In this document: one piece after another, positions 14,478-16,207 of the stretch
Layout of the letters: each line of letters begins with the position of its first letter
How positions within the stretch are numbered: the first letter of the stretch is position 1
NCBI GenBank assembly: GCA_018267355.1
Contig: JAFDYP010000154.1
Location: 1-16,207 of the forward strand
Length of the DNA stretch: 16,207 nt
Source: Bacteroidota bacterium
GTDB lineage: Bacteria; Bacteroidota; Bacteroidia; Chitinophagales; LD1
Reading direction: 5' to 3'
The notes under the pieces: model-generated
Databases searched by the model: none
What the model was told of the DNA's origin: nothing
The model's input: the letters and a program-made list of their open reading frames with translations, nothing else
Translations under genes and position numbers: made by a program

Positions 14478-14520
14478 AAATCCCCCGGCCTGCGGCCACC
14501 CCCTTTTCAAGGGGGAATAT
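14478..14520 (-). repeat. Palindromic dispersed element, minus orientation
   Basis: This is the reverse complement of 11261-11300: AAATCCCCCGGCC-TGC-GGCC, then CCCCC-TTTTCAA-GGGGGA. Differences are confined mainly to the loop of the C-run/G-run hairpin and the outer flank. Confidence 0.8.
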
Positions 14521-14610
14521 CAACCATTTGAGCTGTAGGGCTAATGATTTCTATGAGGTTTTGAATCGGCATTGTAAACACTAATAATTGAATTTGAACC
14601 GGAGGGTACG

Positions 14611-15927
14611 TCAGGTGTGGGCCAGGGTATCGCGCATGTATTGGTGGCACCAGTAGCGGAAGGTGTCCAGGGCATCGGCCTGCTGTGAAGGGTCGCGGCG
14701 ATCCTCTTTTATGATGCCACCGGACTCGTCTATCATCACATGCTCCATATCATAGATCAGGCCACGGGCCTTCTCCTCGTGTATCACCACCTTGCTGCGC
14801 TGTAGTACGGAGTTGACCAGTACCTGGGTATCGCGCACGGAGGGGTTGCTGCGGGGCACGCGGCACTGGGTGGTGGTCACCTCCAGCACGCGGCGTATGA
14901 TGGTATAGTAGTTTTGATTGTCAGGCATCAGTGCGGAGCCATTTTGCCCACTGGCGTCACCGGTCACCCGGTATACGCCGTACGGGTAGCGCTCCTTGAT
15001 CACCAGGCAGAGGGACTCTATGTCAGAGTTGGCTATCTTGATGGTCTCCAGTACGCGTATCTCGTCAGCTATATGCTGTATCACTGAGCAGCAGATAGGG
15101 TTACGGTTAAAGTCAAACGACAGGTGCAGCTCTGCGTCAGGGTCGGGCTGCGGCCTGCCCAGGTGGCGGTCACGGTCAAAGGCGTAGGTCCAGAGTTTAT
15201 TGCGGTCGGTCAGGTCGGTCCAGTCGCCCTGTATATACTGATGCTGAAAGCGCTCATCGAGCTGGCCCCAGGTGCGCCACTGCTCAGAGGTGACGAAGGC
15301 ATTGTCGCTCGGCAGGGCGGTCATATAGTAGTAGGGCGCCTGCAGCTCGCCGCGCACATAGAGGTCGTGTACCTTGGGCTTGATCCAGCGCTGGGTAGGA
15401 TTGAAGGTGGCGAGGGTGACCGGTGCGGGCATCTGGTCTATGTACCAGGAGCCGAGGCGGGAGCAGCCCATCTGCCACAGCTCCGGAGATAGCTCCTCTA
15501 TCTGCTCATAGAGTATCCCGTTGGTCTCGAGGCCCAGCAGGTCGGTGAGCTCAGGATCATGCGCCAGGTTTTCTCCCTTGAAAAATATCTTGCTGCCATT
15601 TGGTTTGAAGGTCACGTGATAGTTGGACCGGTTGCGGTGCCACTCCCAGCGGTCGTCCTGGCCTATGATCTTGAGGAAGGAGGGAAGGGTGGTAGCCTCC
15701 AGCGCGGGAAAGTCCTTGCGGAAGACATGCCAGCGCGAATTTTTGTAACGCTTGGCCAGCTGCACAAAGATGGAGAGCGAGACGAAGGTCTTGCCACCGC
15801 GTATGGCACCGCCGTAGAAGAGGTAGCGGTAGTCGTTGCTGCCGGAGGCGGAGTCGAGGGCGAGCTGATAGAAGGCACGCTGTTTGGGATTGCGGAGGAG
15901 GTCTACCGCAGCAGATGCAGGTTTCAT
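14611..15927 (-). CDS. Phage terminase large subunit (TerL)
   Basis: The 438-aa product has both parts of a packaging motor. The ATPase part has GGAIRGGKT (39-47) as Walker A, ILYEQIEEL (138-146) as Walker B with acidic residues, and TLATFNPTQ (171-179) as the coupling-motif region. The nuclease part has LHLSFDFNRNP (267-277, Asp272), TGDASGQNG (322-330, Asp324) and DPSQQADALDTFRYW (412-426, Asp418/Asp421), the RNase-H-like acidic set. Its length is normal and no break is seen. TerL packages phage DNA into proheads with TerS and a portal. None of those genes is visible here: downstream is a repeat field and then an aldo-keto reductase, and 280 bp upstream to the window edge hold only repeats. 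It has a host-type -7 element. It may be an orphan, a prophage remnant, or the edge of a prophage lying to the right. Confidence 0.88.
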   Translation of the reverse strand: MKPASAAVDLLRNPKQRAFYQLALDSASGSNDYRYLFYGGAIRGGKTFVSLSIFVQLAKRYKNSRWHVFRKDFPALEATTLPSFLKIIGQDDRWEWHRNRSNYHVTFKPNGSKIFFKGENLAHDPELTDLLGLETNGILYEQIEELSPELWQMGCSRLGSWYIDQMPAPVTLATFNPTQRWIKPKVHDLYVRGELQAPYYYMTALPSDNAFVTSEQWRTWGQLDERFQHQYIQGDWTDLTDRNKLWTYAFDRDRHLGRPQPDPDAELHLSFDFNRNPICCSVIQHIADEIRVLETIKIANSDIESLCLVIKERYPYGVYRVTGDASGQNGSALMPDNQNYYTIIRRVLEVTTTQCRVPRSNPSVRDTQVLVNSVLQRSKVVIHEEKARGLIYDMEHVMIDESGGIIKEDRRDPSQQADALDTFRYWCHQYMRDTLAHT

Positions 15928-15967
15928 AGGTAGGATAAAATTAAGGAACGTTAAAAGGTAATAAGTG

Positions 15968-15975
15968 CAAATATA
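15968..15975 (-). promoter_or_regulatory. -7 element of the TerL gene
   Basis: On the minus strand TATATTTG fits TAnnTTTG exactly, followed by CAC, 41 bp before the TerL ATG. The surrounding DNA is AT-rich; no -33 TTG at 19-21 bp is clear. Confidence 0.45.
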
Positions 15976-16039
15976 GCAAAAAATAGCAATAATTTAAGCG
16001 TGAGTTATTCACCTTTGGAATGGAAAGGCGGAATGCACT

Positions 16040-16207
16040 ACACAGAGGGCGCGGAGTTTAATGCACAGAGAGAATAGGGAATAGATAATGAGGAATAGGG
16101 AATAGTGAATAATGAATGGAGAGTAGTAAACAATGAATAGGGAGTAGTGAATAATGAATAGAGAAATGTGGGCTTTAATATCTCCGGCCCTCTGTGTCTT
16201 AAACTCT
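16040..16207. repeat. CACAGAG-type repeat fragments in opposite orientations
   Basis: ACACAGAGGGC (16040-16050) is the reverse complement of 16187-16197, and GAGTTTA (16054-16060) of TAAACTC (16200-16206). CACAGAG recurs at 16064-16070. These pieces bracket the heptamer array at 16072-16162 and may continue beyond the window. Confidence 0.6.
16072..16162. repeat. Array of 13 degenerate heptamers (GAATAGG family)
   Basis: From 16072 the sequence reads in unbroken 7-bp register: GAATAGG, GAATAGA, TAATGAG, GAATAGG, GAATAGT, GAATAAT, GAATGGA, GAGTAGT, AAACAAT, GAATAGG, GAGTAGT, GAATAAT, GAATAGA. No reading frame of note is present. It resembles the short tandemly repeated repetitive sequences described in cyanobacteria in form, though not necessarily in sequence. 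Confidence 0.8.

Larger units (their letters stand above)
14301..14602 (+). repeat. Three spaced direct copies of AATTGAATTTGAACCGG
   Basis: Copies lie at 14301-14317, 14440-14456 and 14586-14602, with start-to-start distances of 139 and 146 bp. All 17 bases are identical; the first two also share a further G. Each spacer contains a palindromic element (14332-14350 and 14478-14520). Inverted ATTAGTGT (14432-14439) and ACACTAAT (14578-14585) precede copies two and three. The last copy ends 8 bp before the TerL stop. The 14234-14610 gap holds no credible gene. Confidence 0.8.

Noticed and set aside
14055..14510. Minus-strand frame of about 150 codons upstream of and overlapping the aldo-keto reductase
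   Set aside because: It is the shadow of the reductase in another frame continued through palindromic repeats; the sequence is His/Arg-rich and has no domain character.
14301..14602. CRISPR array from three identical repeats
   Set aside because: The repeat is only 17 bp, the spacers are about 120-130 bp and contain known dispersed palindromes, and no cas genes are nearby.
14301..14602. tRNA gene suggested by GGTTCAAATTC on the minus strand
   Set aside because: The bases around the T-loop-like motif cannot form a 5-bp T-stem, and no anticodon arm or acceptor stem is found.

Overview
The window looks like chromosomal DNA of a Bacteroidota bacterium, probably close to the Chitinophaga/Sphingobacteria side, though I cannot fix the genus. 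The reasons are a protein ending in a type IX secretion (T9SS) type A sorting domain, several upstream elements matching the Bacteroidota -7 consensus TAnnTTTG, Shine-Dalgarno-poor starts, SusD-era style lipoproteins with Cys-Lys-Lys after a loose lipobox, and intergenic DNA full of short heptamer or octamer repeats and palindromes. No ribosomal RNA, tRNA, CRISPR array or insertion sequence is visible.

Left part (1-5.7 kb). A DUF1801/helix-hairpin-helix protein runs in from the left edge and meets a T9SS cargo protein tail to tail across a hairpin terminator. The cargo gene overlaps by 4 bp (ATGA) the end of a membrane O-antigen-ligase-like protein with a TPR tail. Divergent from this pair is an M28-type membrane metallopeptidase with a good promoter. 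Its stop codon lies inside one arm of a large inverted repeat (4949-5214). A small secreted coiled-coil protein with a two-part terminator follows.

Middle part (5.7-11.0 kb). Three lipoprotein genes on the minus strand form one apparent operon: a 179-aa lipoprotein and two tandem paralogues with two FN3-like domains and a C-terminal Lcl/DUF1566-type domain. The module is bracketed by two direct copies of a roughly 120-bp segment, made of the 3' end of the small coiled-coil gene plus its downstream hairpins; the right copy is a headless, frameshifted gene remnant. Then comes a periplasmic or outer-membrane protein with an unusually N-terminal OmpA domain, a ZU5-like segment and a coiled coil.

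Right part (11.0-16.2 kb). An HSL-type esterase, a small two-helix membrane protein gene broken by an in-frame TAG, a five-helix membrane protein and an aldo-keto reductase are enclosed by two inverted copies of one palindromic element. A repeat-rich stretch with three spaced direct 17-mers leads to a complete phage-type large terminase (TerL). This gene has a host-type -7 element and no other recognisable phage gene inside the window. The right edge is a tract of at least 13 consecutive degenerate heptamers.

Functional links are weak overall. The ligase/T9SS overlap and the lipoprotein operon are the two places where genes clearly go together; most of the others look like independent housekeeping or accessory genes separated by repeat elements.
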